Shown one piece after another: positions 16,050-24,521 of a stretch of DNA of 64,000 nucleotides. The first letter of the stretch is position 1. Every line of letters starts with the position of its first letter. The DNA lies in the NCBI GenBank assembly GCA_964569795.1, contig CAZMVB010000008.1:1-64000 (forward strand), written 5' to 3'. Made by a program: the position numbers and the translations under genes. The DNA comes from JAHJDS01 sp964569795 (GTDB lineage: Bacteria; Desulfobacterota; Desulfarculia; Desulfarculales; JAHJDS01). The notes beneath the pieces are model-generated. The model did no database searches, had not been told where the DNA came from, and saw only the letters and a program-made list of their open reading frames with translations.

Positions 16050-16078
16050 TTGACCTCCACTTGGCCCCCCAATATATT
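16050..16078 (+). promoter_or_regulatory. strong sigma-70-like promoter of fumC
   Basis: TTGACC (16050-16055), a 17-base spacer and TATATT (16073-16078), 57 bases before the fumC ATG. Confidence 0.6.
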
Positions 16079-16135
16079 TAAAAAATCCAGGGCTACGATT
16101 TTTGGCTCGTTTGTCCTTCAACAGGGGCGGACCGC

Positions 16136-17515
16136 ATGAACGACCGATCAGAACGTGACTCCCTGGGCGAGGTCCAGGTCCCGGCCGAGGCCTATTACGG
16201 GGCCAACACCCGGCGGGCGATGGACAATTTCCAGATCAGCGGCCTGACCCTGCCCGACTCGCTGATCATCGCCCTGGCGAAAATCAAGCGACAGGCGGCC
16301 CGGGTCAACCTGTCCCTGGGTCGCCTGCAAAAGGCCGCGGCTGAGGCCATTGAAACAGCGGCGACCGAGATCATCGACGGCCGCCACGCGGACCAGTTCC
16401 CGCTGGACGTGTTTCAGACCGGCTCGGGCACCTCGACCAACATGAACCTGAACGAGGTAATCGCCGGCCGGGCCAACGAACTGTTGACCGGACGGCGCGG
16501 CGGCAAGGAGCCGGTCCATCCCAACGACCACGTCAACCTGGGCCAGTCCACCAACGACGTCTTTCCCTCGGCCATTCACCTGGCCGCCCTGACCCAGCTC
16601 CGGGCGGACTTGCTTCCCGCCCTGGTCTCCCTGCAGGCCAGCCTCGAGAACAAGGCCGCCGAATTTGGCGGGATAGTCAAAACTGGGCGGACCCACCTCC
16701 AGGACGCCCTGCCCGTCACACTGGGCCGGGAGTTCGGGGGTTACGCCCGGCAGGTGGAAAAGGGACGGCTCCGCCTGGAGGCCGTCCAGACCGACCTGGC
16801 CGAACTCCCCCTGGGCGGCACGGCCGTGGGTACCGGCGCCGGCGCGCCGCCCGGGTTCGCCCCCCGGGTCATCGCCGCCCTGGCCGAGGAGACCGGGCTG
16901 CCCCTGGTCGAGGCCCGCGATCACTTCGAGGCCAACTCGGCCCGGGACGCGGCGGTCATGGCCGGCGGGGCCCTCAAAAGCGTGGCCGTCAGCCTGGCCA
17001 AAATCGCCGGCGACCTGCGGTGGCTGGCCTCGGGGCCGCGGTTCGGCCTGGGCGAGATCACCCTGCCCGAGCTCCAGCCCGGCTCGTCGATCATGCCCGG
17101 CAAGATCAACCCGGTGGTCCCTGAAGTGGTCGTCCAGGTCGCGGCCCAGGTCATCGGTCTTGACGCGGCCCTGACCCTGGGCGGCCTGGGCGGCCGGTTC
17201 GAGCTGAACACGATGATGCCCCTGATCGCCCACGACCTGCTGACCTCGATCTCCTGGCTGGCCCGGGCCGTCCGGCTTTTGGACGAAAAATGCGTCCAGG
17301 GCATAGAGGTCCGCCCGGAACTGGCCGCCTCGGGAATCGAGCGCAACCTGATGCTGGCTACCTTTCTGGTCCCGGCCATCGGCTATGACCGGGCGGCCGA
17401 GGTGGCCCGGGAGGCCGCCCGCTCGGGCCGGACCATCGCCCAGGCGGCGGTGGACCTGGGCCTCATGGACGCCGATCAGGTCAGGGAACTCCTCGACCGG
17501 GCCGTCCCCAAGTAA
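16136..17515 (+). CDS. fumC: fumarate hydratase, class II
   Basis: A 459-residue enzyme of the fumarase/aspartase superfamily that interconverts fumarate and malate in the cytosol. The superfamily signature GSSIMPGKINPV is near residues 316-327. Upstream are GSGTSTNMNLNEV and the substrate-binding HPNDHVNLGQSTND, then TGRTHLQDALPVTLG. The second half has FELNTMMPLIAHDLL. Class II rather than aspartase is favoured by the overall length and the N-terminal ERDSLGEVQVPAEAYYGANT pattern. It has its own promoter and is monocistronic in appearance. Confidence 0.94.
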   Translation: MNDRSERDSLGEVQVPAEAYYGANTRRAMDNFQISGLTLPDSLIIALAKIKRQAARVNLSLGRLQKAAAEAIETAATEIIDGRHADQFPLDVFQTGSGTSTNMNLNEVIAGRANELLTGRRGGKEPVHPNDHVNLGQSTNDVFPSAIHLAALTQLRADLLPALVSLQASLENKAAEFGGIVKTGRTHLQDALPVTLGREFGGYARQVEKGRLRLEAVQTDLAELPLGGTAVGTGAGAPPGFAPRVIAALAEETGLPLVEARDHFEANSARDAAVMAGGALKSVAVSLAKIAGDLRWLASGPRFGLGEITLPELQPGSSIMPGKINPVVPEVVVQVAAQVIGLDAALTLGGLGGRFELNTMMPLIAHDLLTSISWLARAVRLLDEKCVQGIEVRPELAASGIERNLMLATFLVPAIGYDRAAEVAREAARSGRTIAQAAVDLGLMDADQVRELLDRAVPK

Positions 17516-17614
17516 TCCATCCGGATCGATCACCGCCCTCGGCCGGCCTTCCAACGGAAAACGGTTAACAAACCGGCCAAAAACTGGTAAGGATAGCCCG
17601 ATCTCCACTTCGCC

Positions 17615-17641
17615 CTGGTCCGGATGATTGATCCGGGCCAG
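17615..17641 (+). other. hairpin between fumC and the binding-protein gene
   Basis: CTGGTCCGGAT (17615-17625) pairs with ATCCGGGCCAG (17631-17641), with one G-U and a 5-base loop. There is no T-tract, so it may be a factor-dependent terminator or an mRNA stabiliser. Confidence 0.4.
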
Positions 17642-17720
17642 GAATCGATTCACGTCTCGGTTTGTTCATTGGTTCCCGCCGGCCCCCAGGGGCCTGACCG
17701 GCGGCGCGAGGGAGGGTGCT

Positions 17721-18842
17721 ATGCGCAAGATCGTGGTGGCCGGAATTTCCTTGGCTCTGATCTGCGGGACGGCGGGCGTCACCAACGCCGCCCAGAAGCC
17801 GATCCTGATCGGCGTTTACTTCCCCATGACCGGGCCCTCGGCCCCCTACGGCCAGATGGGCTGGCAGGGGCTTAAGCTCGCCCGCCAGTTCCGGCCCACC
17901 GTCCTGGGCCGGCCGGTCAAGCTGATCCTGGTGGACAACAAGTCAGACAAGGTCGAATCGGCCAACGCGGTCAACCGCCTGATCAAGTACAATCACGTCC
18001 GGGCGATCATCGGCGGCCTGACCAGCTCCAACTCGCTGGCCGGGGCCCCGGTCTGCGAAAAGGCCGAGGTGCCCATGATCAGTCCCTGGGCGACCAACCC
18101 CCTGGTCACCCAGGGCCGCAAGTACGTCTTCCGGGTCTGCTTCATCGACCCCTTCCAGGGACGCGTCGCCGCCGCGTTCGCCCGCAAGAACCTCAAGGCC
18201 AAGACCGCGGCCGTGCTCATCGACAAGTCCCAGGACTACTGCGTGGGCATCGCCGCCTTTTTCATGCGCGCTTTTAGACGGATGGGCGGCCGGATCGTCC
18301 TCAAGACCTACTACCAGACCGGCGACCAGGACTTCACCGCCCAGCTCAGCGCGGCCAAGGCGGCCAAGCCGGACCTGCTCTACGTGCCCGGCTACTTTGC
18401 CGAGGACGCCCTCATCGCCCGCCAGGCCCGGGAGCAGGGCCTGACGGCCCATCTGATGAGCGGCGACGCGGCCCAGGCCCCCGAGCTGATCAAGATCGGC
18501 AAGAAGGCCGTCGAGGGCCTGTTCTTCACCACCCACTTCGACGCCCAGGGCGTGGTCACCGCCCAGGGCCGGCGGTTCGTCAAGCTCTACCTGGCCGCCT
18601 ACAAGCAGACCCCGGATTCGGTGGCCGCCCTGTCCTGGGACACCTATAACGTCCTGCTGGACGCCATCCAGAAGGCCAAATCCACCGCCCCCAAGGCCAT
18701 CGTCGCCCAGCTCGACCGGGTCAAGAATTACCCGGCCGTGACCGGCGTGTTGTCCATCGTCAATCACAACGCCGTCAAGCCGGCCGTCATCCTCAAGGTC
18801 AAGGGCGGCAAGTTCGTCTATGTGGCGACGGTCAAGCCCTAA
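17721..18842 (+). CDS. branched-chain amino acid-type ABC transporter, substrate-binding protein 1
   Basis: A 373-residue periplasmic binding protein with a signal peptide (MRKIVVAG, hydrophobic core to about residue 24, Ala-Ala cleavage region). The mature protein begins with PILIGVYFPMTGPSAPYG, then LVDNKSDKVESANAVNRLI and ATNPLVTQGRKYVFR, typical of the LivJ/receptor-ligand fold. The ATG at 17721 is chosen because GGGAGGG precedes it and it places the signal peptide at the start. It is followed after a GC-rich hairpin by livHMGF. The ligand may be an amino acid, but proteins of this family also bind amides or aromatic acids. Confidence 0.88.
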   Translation: MRKIVVAGISLALICGTAGVTNAAQKPILIGVYFPMTGPSAPYGQMGWQGLKLARQFRPTVLGRPVKLILVDNKSDKVESANAVNRLIKYNHVRAIIGGLTSSNSLAGAPVCEKAEVPMISPWATNPLVTQGRKYVFRVCFIDPFQGRVAAAFARKNLKAKTAAVLIDKSQDYCVGIAAFFMRAFRRMGGRIVLKTYYQTGDQDFTAQLSAAKAAKPDLLYVPGYFAEDALIARQAREQGLTAHLMSGDAAQAPELIKIGKKAVEGLFFTTHFDAQGVVTAQGRRFVKLYLAAYKQTPDSVAALSWDTYNVLLDAIQKAKSTAPKAIVAQLDRVKNYPAVTGVLSIVNHNAVKPAVILKVKGGKFVYVATVKP

Positions 18843-18863
18843 TCCGGTCCATTAAACCCCCGC

Positions 18864-18887
18864 GGCCGGGTCAATCCCGACCCGGCC
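18864..18887 (+). other. hairpin between binding protein and permease genes
   Basis: GGCCGGGTC (18864-18872) and GACCCGGCC (18879-18887) form a perfect 9-bp stem without a T-tract. Such hairpins commonly lower expression of permease genes relative to the binding protein. A TACAAT at 18900-18905 could also serve as a weak -10. Confidence 0.45.
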
Positions 18888-18960
18888 CTGGCCCCGGGGT
18901 ACAATGGTTTAAAAAATACGGGCCTCACGCCCGGTCCACCACTGACCACCTGACCGCGCC

Positions 18961-19854
18961 ATGACCCTGACCCTTTTCATCCAGCAGATCATCAACGGCC
19001 TGGCCCTGGGTACCCTCTACGGCCTGATCGCCATCGGCTACACCATGGTCTATGGCATCCTGCGGCTGATCAACTTCGCCCACGGCGACGTGCTCATGGT
19101 CGGCTGCTACTTCGCCTTTTTCGGGGCGGCCGTGTTCTCGCTGCCCTGGTGGGCCTCGGCGGCGATCGCCATGGCCCTGACCGCCCTGCTGGGGGTGGTC
19201 ATCGACCGGGGTGCCTACCGGCCGGTCCGCAACGCCCCCCGCATCTCGGCCCTGATCACGGCCATCGGCGTCTCCTTCCTGCTGGAAAACCTGGGCCTGG
19301 TCGTCTTCGGCGGCCGGCCCAAGCCCTTCACCGATTACATCCCCGACTTCATGAGCCACATCTACACTGTCGGCGGGGTGCGCATCCTGGGCCACTCGAT
19401 CTACACCCCGATCATCACCCTGCTCCTGGTGGCCGGCCTGCTGGTCATCGTCTATCGGACCCGGATGGGCCAGGCCATGCGGGCCATCAGCCGCGACATG
19501 GAGACGGTCCAGTTGATGGGGATCAACGTCAACCGGGTCATCGCCATCACCTTTGCCCTGGGCTCGGCCCTGGCCGCGGCCGGCGGGATCCTGTGGGCCA
19601 TGAAGTATCCCCAGATCAACCCCCTGATGGGCATCTTCCCCGGGCTCAAGGCCTTTGTGGCCGCCGTGCTGGGCGGCATCGGCAACATCGTCGGGGCGAT
19701 GATCGGCGGGGTGATCCTGGGGCTGACCGAGATCATGGTCGTCGCCCTGCTGCCCTCCCTGTCGGGCTACAAGGACGCCATCGCCTTTGTCATCCTGATC
19801 CTCATCCTCCTGTTCAGGCCGACCGGGATCATGGGGGAGAAGCTGCCTGAATGA
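18961..19854 (+). CDS. livH: branched-chain amino acid ABC transporter permease LivH
   Basis: A 297-residue inner membrane permease with about eight hydrophobic segments. The family start QQIINGLALGTLYGLIAIGYTMVYG is followed by INFAHGDVLM, and the C-terminal part has GSALAAAGGIL, FPGLKAFVAAVLGGIGNIVGAMIGG, and LFRPTGIMGEK. These match LivH. The stop overlaps the ATG of livM by four bases, giving translational coupling. Confidence 0.92.
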   Translation: MTLTLFIQQIINGLALGTLYGLIAIGYTMVYGILRLINFAHGDVLMVGCYFAFFGAAVFSLPWWASAAIAMALTALLGVVIDRGAYRPVRNAPRISALITAIGVSFLLENLGLVVFGGRPKPFTDYIPDFMSHIYTVGGVRILGHSIYTPIITLLLVAGLLVIVYRTRMGQAMRAISRDMETVQLMGINVNRVIAITFALGSALAAAGGILWAMKYPQINPLMGIFPGLKAFVAAVLGGIGNIVGAMIGGVILGLTEIMVVALLPSLSGYKDAIAFVILILILLFRPTGIMGEKLPE

Positions 19855-21173
19855 GACGCGACCTGCCGTTCGTGGACGCCAACCCCCGGAACACCCTGCT
19901 GTCGGCCCTGGCCCTGGGGGTGATGGCCACGATCCTGCTGGCCTTCCAGGAATGGTCCTCGGGCTATACCATCCATCTTCTGACCAAGGCCGGGATCTAC
20001 GTCACCATCGCCGTTTCCTACAACCTGATCAACGGGGTGACCGGTCAGTTCTCCCTGGAGCCCAACGCCTTTGTGGCCATCGGGGCCTATACCACGGCCC
20101 TGCTGACCCTGAGCCCGGCCGAGAAGGCCCAGTCGTTCATCATCGAGCCGATCATCTGGCCCCTGTCGGTCATCCACATCCCGCTCCTGCCGGCCCTGCT
20201 CATCGCCGGGCTGGTCACGGCCTTCATGGCCTTTTTGATGGGGTTTCCCGTGTTCCGGGTCCGGGGGGACTACCTGGCCATCGTCACCCTGGGCTTCGGC
20301 GAGGTGGTCCGGGTGGTGGCCAACAACCTGCAAACTGTGACCAACGGACCGCTGGGGCTGAAGGGCATCCCCAAGTGGACCACCCTGTGGTCGGCCTGGG
20401 GCCTGGCCGCGGTGGCGGTGTTCGTCATCTACCGCCTGGTGCGATCGTCCTTCGGCCGGGCCCTCAAGGCCATCCGCCTGGACGAGACCGCGGCCGAGGC
20501 CATGGGCATCAACGCCTTCTGGCACAAGATGCTGGCCTTCACCCTGTCCGCCTTTTTCGAGGGGATGGCCGGCGGACTGCTGGCCCACCTCCTGACGACC
20601 ATCGACCCGAAAATGTTCACCTTCTTCCTGACCTTCGAGCTGCTGATCATCATCGTCGTCGGGGGCCTGGGCTCGACCACCGGCTCGGTCATCGCCGCGG
20701 TGGGTCTGACCTTTATCAGCGAGTGGCTGCGGGTCGTCGAGGAGCCGATGACGGTCGGCTGGCTTTCGGGCGTGGCCGTGGTCATCGGCCTGGGACTGGC
20801 CGGGGCGGGGTTGGTGGTGGTCCTGCTGGCCCGCCGCCGGGGCTCCTTGCGGGCCTGGTACCACCGGCGGCGGACCTGGGTCCTCGGGACCGGCGCGGGC
20901 GGCCTGGCCCTGGCGCTCGGGGCCCTGGCCGCGGACCTGATCCTGTCCCACTGGGGACTGGTCCGGCGCGAGCTGCCCGGACAGCCCGGCATGCGGATGG
21001 TCATCTTCTCGGCCACCCTGATCCTGTTCATGATCTTCCTCCGCCAGGGCCTGTTGGGACAGAGGGACTTCTCCTGGGCGTGGCTGATCGGCCTGCCGGC
21101 CCGACTGAGAAAATGGGGCCGGCCTCCCGAAAGACTCCCGGAAAACGCGACCCCGGGCGAGGATCAATCGTGA
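19851..21173 (+). CDS. livM: branched-chain amino acid ABC transporter permease LivM with an insertion
   Basis: A 440-residue permease. Family motifs include AVSYNLINGVTGQFSLEPNAFVAIGAY, VRGDYLAIVTLGFGE, AIRLDETAAEAMGIN, and IIIVVGGLGSTTGSVIAA. The usual end (MVIFSATLILFMIFLRQGLLG) is present, but about 75 residues with two additional hydrophobic segments and a basic RRRGSLRAWYHRRR loop separate it from the preceding core, and a polar tail follows. LivM is commonly nearer 320 residues. The insertion may be structural or lineage-specific. It overlaps livH and livG at both ends. Confidence 0.9.
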   Translation: MRRDLPFVDANPRNTLLSALALGVMATILLAFQEWSSGYTIHLLTKAGIYVTIAVSYNLINGVTGQFSLEPNAFVAIGAYTTALLTLSPAEKAQSFIIEPIIWPLSVIHIPLLPALLIAGLVTAFMAFLMGFPVFRVRGDYLAIVTLGFGEVVRVVANNLQTVTNGPLGLKGIPKWTTLWSAWGLAAVAVFVIYRLVRSSFGRALKAIRLDETAAEAMGINAFWHKMLAFTLSAFFEGMAGGLLAHLLTTIDPKMFTFFLTFELLIIIVVGGLGSTTGSVIAAVGLTFISEWLRVVEEPMTVGWLSGVAVVIGLGLAGAGLVVVLLARRRGSLRAWYHRRRTWVLGTGAGGLALALGALAADLILSHWGLVRRELPGQPGMRMVIFSATLILFMIFLRQGLLGQRDFSWAWLIGLPARLRKWGRPPERLPENATPGEDQS

Positions 21174-21943
21174 GCCGGCTCGTCCTCGACAAACTCCGCG
21201 TCCAGTTCGGCGGCCTGACGGCGGTTATGGACTTTGACCTGACCCTCGAGCCCGGCGAGCTGGTCGGCCTGATCGGCCCCAACGGCGCGGGCAAGACGAC
21301 CACCTTTGACGCCATCACCGGCCTGGTCCGGCCCACCGCCGGCCGGGTCGTCTGGGACAACCGCCGAATAAACGGCCTCAAGCCCAACCGGGTCAACCGC
21401 CTGGGCATCGGCCGGACCTTTCAGCAGATCAGGCTGTTCGGGGAGATGAGCGTCCTGGAAAACGTCATGGCCGGCTATCACGGCCGCCTTCAGGCCAATT
21501 TTTTGCAAGCCATCTTCCGCCTGCCGGGCTACGTCCGCCAGGAGCGGGAGATGATCGACTACGCCACCCGGCTACTTTCGGAGGTCGAACTGAGCGACCT
21601 GGCCGCCGAGCCGGCCGGGTCACTGGCCTACGGCCAGCAGCGGCGGGTCGAGATCGCCCGGGCCATGGCCACCAAGCCCCGGCTGCTCCTGTTGGACGAG
21701 CCGGCCGCCGGGATGAACCCTCGAGAGTCCATGGCCCTGGCCCAGACCATCCGCCGACTCCAGGCGGCCTATGACCTGACCATCCTGATCATCGAGCACG
21801 ACATGCCCTTTGTCATGGGCCTCTGCCCCAGGCTGTACGTCCTGGATCACGGGATCAACATCGCCATGGGCACGCCCCGGGAGATCAGGGACGACGAGCG
21901 GGTGGTGGCCGCCTATCTGGGGGAGCGCCGTGCTCGAGGTTAG
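21170..21943 (+). CDS. livG: branched-chain amino acid ABC transporter ATP-binding protein LivG
   Basis: A 257-residue ATPase starting at a GTG that overlaps the livM stop. Walker A is GPNGAGKTTT, followed by GIGRTFQQIRLF (Q-loop), a degenerate signature GSLAYGQQRR, Walker B LLLLDEPAAGMNP and the switch IIEHDM. The long segment between the Q-loop and signature (MAGYHGRLQ to EREMIDYATRLL) and the C-terminal FVMGLCPRLYVLDHG are LivG features. It overlaps livF by 14 bases. Confidence 0.92.
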   Translation: MSRLVLDKLRVQFGGLTAVMDFDLTLEPGELVGLIGPNGAGKTTTFDAITGLVRPTAGRVVWDNRRINGLKPNRVNRLGIGRTFQQIRLFGEMSVLENVMAGYHGRLQANFLQAIFRLPGYVRQEREMIDYATRLLSEVELSDLAAEPAGSLAYGQQRRVEIARAMATKPRLLLLDEPAAGMNPRESMALAQTIRRLQAAYDLTILIIEHDMPFVMGLCPRLYVLDHGINIAMGTPREIRDDERVVAAYLGERRARG

Positions 21944-22649
21944 GGATTTACGAGTCAATTACGGCGGCATCCGGGCCCTGCTGGGGGTGACCCTCGATGT
22001 GGACGAGGGCCGGGTGGTGACCCTGGTCGGGGCCAACGGGGCCGGCAAATCGACCCTGCTGCGGGCCATCTGCGGCCTGGTCAAGCCCCAGGGGGGACGG
22101 ATCGTGTTCGACGGCCGGGACCTGACCGGCTGGGCCACCCATAAGGTCATGCGACGGGGACTGGCTATGGTCCCCGAGGGCCGGCGGGTGTTCGTCAACC
22201 TGAGCGTCCTGGAAAATCTGTCGCTGGGAGGCTATCATCGGCCCCGGGACAAGGCCTGGCAAACCGACCTGGACCGGATGTTCGAGCTGTTCCCCAGACT
22301 GGCCGAACGGCGCACCCAGGCGGCCGGGACCCTGTCCGGGGGCGAGCAGCAGATGCTGGCCCTGGCCCGGGGCCTGATGAGCCGGCCCCGTCTGCTGCTC
22401 CTGGACGAACCCTCGCTGGGACTGGCCCCCAAGCTGGTGGACGAGGTCTTCGGGGTGATCGAACGCATCCGGGCCGCCGGGGTGACCATCCTCCTGGTCG
22501 AGCAGAACGCCGCCGGGGCCCTCGAGGTGGCCGATTACGGCTACGTCCTGGCCGGGGGAGCCGTGGTGATCGAGGGTCCCGGCCAGAAACTCCTGGACGA
22601 CCAGCGGGTCCGGGACGCCTATCTGGGCGAGACCGAAATGGATTGGTGA
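21930..22649 (+). CDS. livF: branched-chain amino acid ABC transporter ATP-binding protein LivF
   Basis: A 239-residue ATPase starting at GTG 21930. It has Walker A GANGAGKST, GLAMVPEGRRVFVNLSVLENL (the LivF-type Q-loop and following helix), signature LSGGEQQM, Walker B LLLLDEPSLGLAP and the end LLVEQN. It completes the HMGF set of a five-component importer. The frame opens inside livG, so translation is coupled. Confidence 0.92.
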   Translation: MLEVRDLRVNYGGIRALLGVTLDVDEGRVVTLVGANGAGKSTLLRAICGLVKPQGGRIVFDGRDLTGWATHKVMRRGLAMVPEGRRVFVNLSVLENLSLGGYHRPRDKAWQTDLDRMFELFPRLAERRTQAAGTLSGGEQQMLALARGLMSRPRLLLLDEPSLGLAPKLVDEVFGVIERIRAAGVTILLVEQNAAGALEVADYGYVLAGGAVVIEGPGQKLLDDQRVRDAYLGETEMDW

Positions 22650-22663
22650 GCGTTCCCGACCGG

Positions 22664-22693
22664 TTGACATTCCCCCATAATTTCAGCGATCAT
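22664..22693 (+). promoter_or_regulatory. internal promoter before the second binding protein
   Basis: TTGACA (22664-22669), an 18-base spacer and GATCAT (22688-22693). It would let the second binding protein be made independently of livHMGF. Confidence 0.45.
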
Positions 22694-22723
22694 AACCTCA
22701 GACCATCCTTGAGGGGGGGAGCC

Positions 22724-23869
22724 ATGGTCCGCAAGGTATATTTGATTGCCATCTGTCTGGTACTGGCCATGGCCGGTTTGATCACAGCTGCCTCCGGGGC
22801 TCGGTCCGCGCAGAAAAATGCCATCCGGATCGGGGTCATGCTGTCCATGACCGGGGCCGGCGCGGCCTACGGTCAGATGGAGTGGATCGGCATCAACATC
22901 GCCCGGAAAATGGTCTCCCGGGTCCTGGGCCGGCCGATCCGGTTCTTTCTGGTGGACACCAAGTCCGAGAAGATCGAGGCGGCCAACGCCGCCAACCGGC
23001 TGATCAAGAAGAACAAGGTCGTGGCCATTATCGGGCCGACCATTTCGTCCACCTCCCTGGCCGCGGCCCCCATCACCGAAAAGGCCCGGGTCCCCATGGT
23101 CAGCCCCTCGGCCACCAATCCCCTGGTCACCCAGGAACGGAAGTACGCCTTCCGGACCTGCTTCATCGATCCCTTCCAGGGCATCGTCGCCGCCCGGTAC
23201 GCCTATCAGGTCCTTAAGAAACGGCGGGCGGCGATCATCATCGACATCGCCCAGGACTACTCGGTCGGCCTGGCCAAGTTCTTCGAGGCCGAGTTCAAAC
23301 GGCTCGGCGGCAAGGTCGTGGCCAAGGCCTTTTGCCAGTCCGGTGACCAGGATTTCAACGCCCAGCTCAGCGCCATCATCCCCAAGAAGCCGGACGTGCT
23401 CTATCTGCCCAACTACTACACCGAGGACGCCCTGATCGCCATCCAGGCCCGCCAGCTCCGACTGATGGCGCCCATCCTGTCCGGGGACGGGGCCCAGGCC
23501 ATGGACCTGATCAACATCGGCAAGAAGGCGGTCGAGGGGTTCATGCTCACCGGGCACTTCCATCCCCAGAGCGCGGCCACGGCCACGGCCAAAAAGTTCA
23601 TCGCCCTGTTCCACAAGACCTACCCGAACAAGACCCTGACCGCGTTTCACGCCCTGGGCGCGGACGCCTACCTGGTCCTGATCGACGCCATCAAGCGGGC
23701 CGGCTCGATCGACCCGGTCAAGATCCGGGCCGCCCTGTCCGCCACCCGGCGCTTCGAGGGCGTCACCGGGATCATCTCCATTGACAAGCACGGCAACGCG
23801 GTCAAGAGCGCCGTGATCCTCCAGGTCCAACATGGGAAATTCGTTTACAAGTCCACGGTTAATCCCTAG
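22724..23869 (+). CDS. branched-chain amino acid-type ABC transporter, substrate-binding protein 2
   Basis: A 381-residue binding protein with a clear signal peptide (MVRKVYLIAICLVLAMAGLI, then Ala-Ser-Gly-Ala). The mature part parallels binding protein 1: IRIGVMLSMTGAGAAYGQME, LVDTKSEKIEAANAANRLI and SATNPLVTQERKYAFRTCF. The two are paralogues that have diverged across the C-terminal lobe, so they may recognise different ligands and share one membrane complex. ATG 22724 has a GAGGGGGGAG site. It follows livF by 74 bases. Confidence 0.88.
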   Translation: MVRKVYLIAICLVLAMAGLITAASGARSAQKNAIRIGVMLSMTGAGAAYGQMEWIGINIARKMVSRVLGRPIRFFLVDTKSEKIEAANAANRLIKKNKVVAIIGPTISSTSLAAAPITEKARVPMVSPSATNPLVTQERKYAFRTCFIDPFQGIVAARYAYQVLKKRRAAIIIDIAQDYSVGLAKFFEAEFKRLGGKVVAKAFCQSGDQDFNAQLSAIIPKKPDVLYLPNYYTEDALIAIQARQLRLMAPILSGDGAQAMDLINIGKKAVEGFMLTGHFHPQSAATATAKKFIALFHKTYPNKTLTAFHALGADAYLVLIDAIKRAGSIDPVKIRAALSATRRFEGVTGIISIDKHGNAVKSAVILQVQHGKFVYKSTVNP

Positions 23870-23888
23870 CAATCATTCACTACCCACA

Positions 23889-23915
23889 GGGGTCTCCCTG
23901 AATCGGGGAGGCCCC
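23889..23915 (+). terminator. possible terminator hairpin after the liv locus
   Basis: GGGGTCTCCC (23889-23898) pairs with GGGAGGCCCC (23906-23915), with one G-U. It is followed by a second C/T-rich dyad and GTTTATAAATAAAT rather than a clean T-run. Confidence 0.4.
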
Positions 23916-24064
23916 ACTGGAAATAGGGACCTCCCGTTTATAAATAAATCCTGACCTGACCGGCCCCATTTCCCTGTCCCCTGATTCCGGATTCCAGAAA
24001 GTCCTGGGGGCTGAGCATCCCCTTTTCAGAGCCGCCCCGTGTTTCCGCTCGGTTAAGCCTTTGA

Positions 24065-24093
24065 CTGACCTCCATCCAACAGATTAATATAAT
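24065..24093 (+). promoter_or_regulatory. promoter with perfect -10 box
   Basis: CTGACC (24065-24070), a 17-base spacer and TATAAT (24088-24093). The first operator lies a few bases downstream of the predicted start site. Confidence 0.55.
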
Positions 24094-24106
24094 TACACAA
24101 TTAAAT

Positions 24107-24124
24107 TGACCAACCAATTGGTTA
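24107..24124 (+). promoter_or_regulatory. operator-like inverted repeat, copy 1
   Basis: TGACCAA-N4-TTGGTTA, one mismatch from a perfect dyad of 18 bases, centred on AACCAATTGGTT. It shares the half-site TTGGTTA with copy 2. The size fits a TetR-family operator. Confidence 0.5.
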
Positions 24125-24151
24125 AATTTGGCTGACATCTTGCATGAAATT

Positions 24152-24169
24152 TAACCAAGCAGTTGGTTA
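24152..24169 (+). promoter_or_regulatory. operator-like inverted repeat, copy 2
   Basis: TAACCAA-GCAG-TTGGTTA, a perfect 7-bp dyad, 45 bases from copy 1 on the same face of about four helical turns. Confidence 0.55.
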
Positions 24170-24202
24170 GAGGGGCTTCAACCTTCAAAGGAGGGACACA
24201 CC

Positions 24203-24487
24203 ATGAGGCACGCCATCATCAAGACCCAATCAAGACCGCCCAGGGCCCTGCTGGGCCTGATGGGCTCGTGCGACCTGGGCCTGATCCAGTTCCAGGGAGG
24301 TGTTTTGCTGTCAATTCTGGTCCGGGTGGCGACCCGCCGCCGGATCGAGCGGCTGGCTTTGCCCCGCCCAGTCATGGGGGACCTCAAAAAAGTCAAGATC
24401 GAGCCTGACCGGTCCCAAGGGGCCAGGACAGTGAAACCAACGACCGAGAGGCCGAGGACAGTTACCGGGCCACAACCCGAGGACTGA
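24203..24487 (+). CDS. hypothetical protein
   Basis: A 94-residue frame with a strong ribosome binding site (AAAGGAGGG) 7 bases before the ATG, which is the main support. It has one moderately hydrophobic stretch (residues 14-42) and a basic, Thr/Pro/Arg-rich C-terminal half. I do not recognise it. It is the first gene after the promoter with the two operator-like repeats and lies 34 bases before a lipoprotein gene. It could be a small membrane-associated protein; a chance frame remains possible. Confidence 0.45.
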   Translation: MRHAIIKTQSRPPRALLGLMGSCDLGLIQFQGGVLLSILVRVATRRRIERLALPRPVMGDLKKVKIEPDRSQGARTVKPTTERPRTVTGPQPED

Positions 24488-24521
24488 TGAACGACTGACC
24501 GCAACCCAGGAGGGAAGGACG

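Larger units (their letters stand above)
23916..24202 (+). other. regulatory intergenic region upstream of the lipoprotein genes
   Basis: This AT-richer stretch has no supported gene. It holds a promoter (24065-24093), two copies of an inverted repeat (24107-24124 and 24152-24169) and the ribosome binding site AAAGGAGGG at 24187-24195. Confidence 0.6.

Noticed and set aside
19952..21169. N-terminal extension of LivG by about 400 residues
   Set aside because: The extension overlaps livM in another frame and is a Pro/Gly/Arg-rich shadow. LivG begins at GTG 21170 just before its ATPase motifs.
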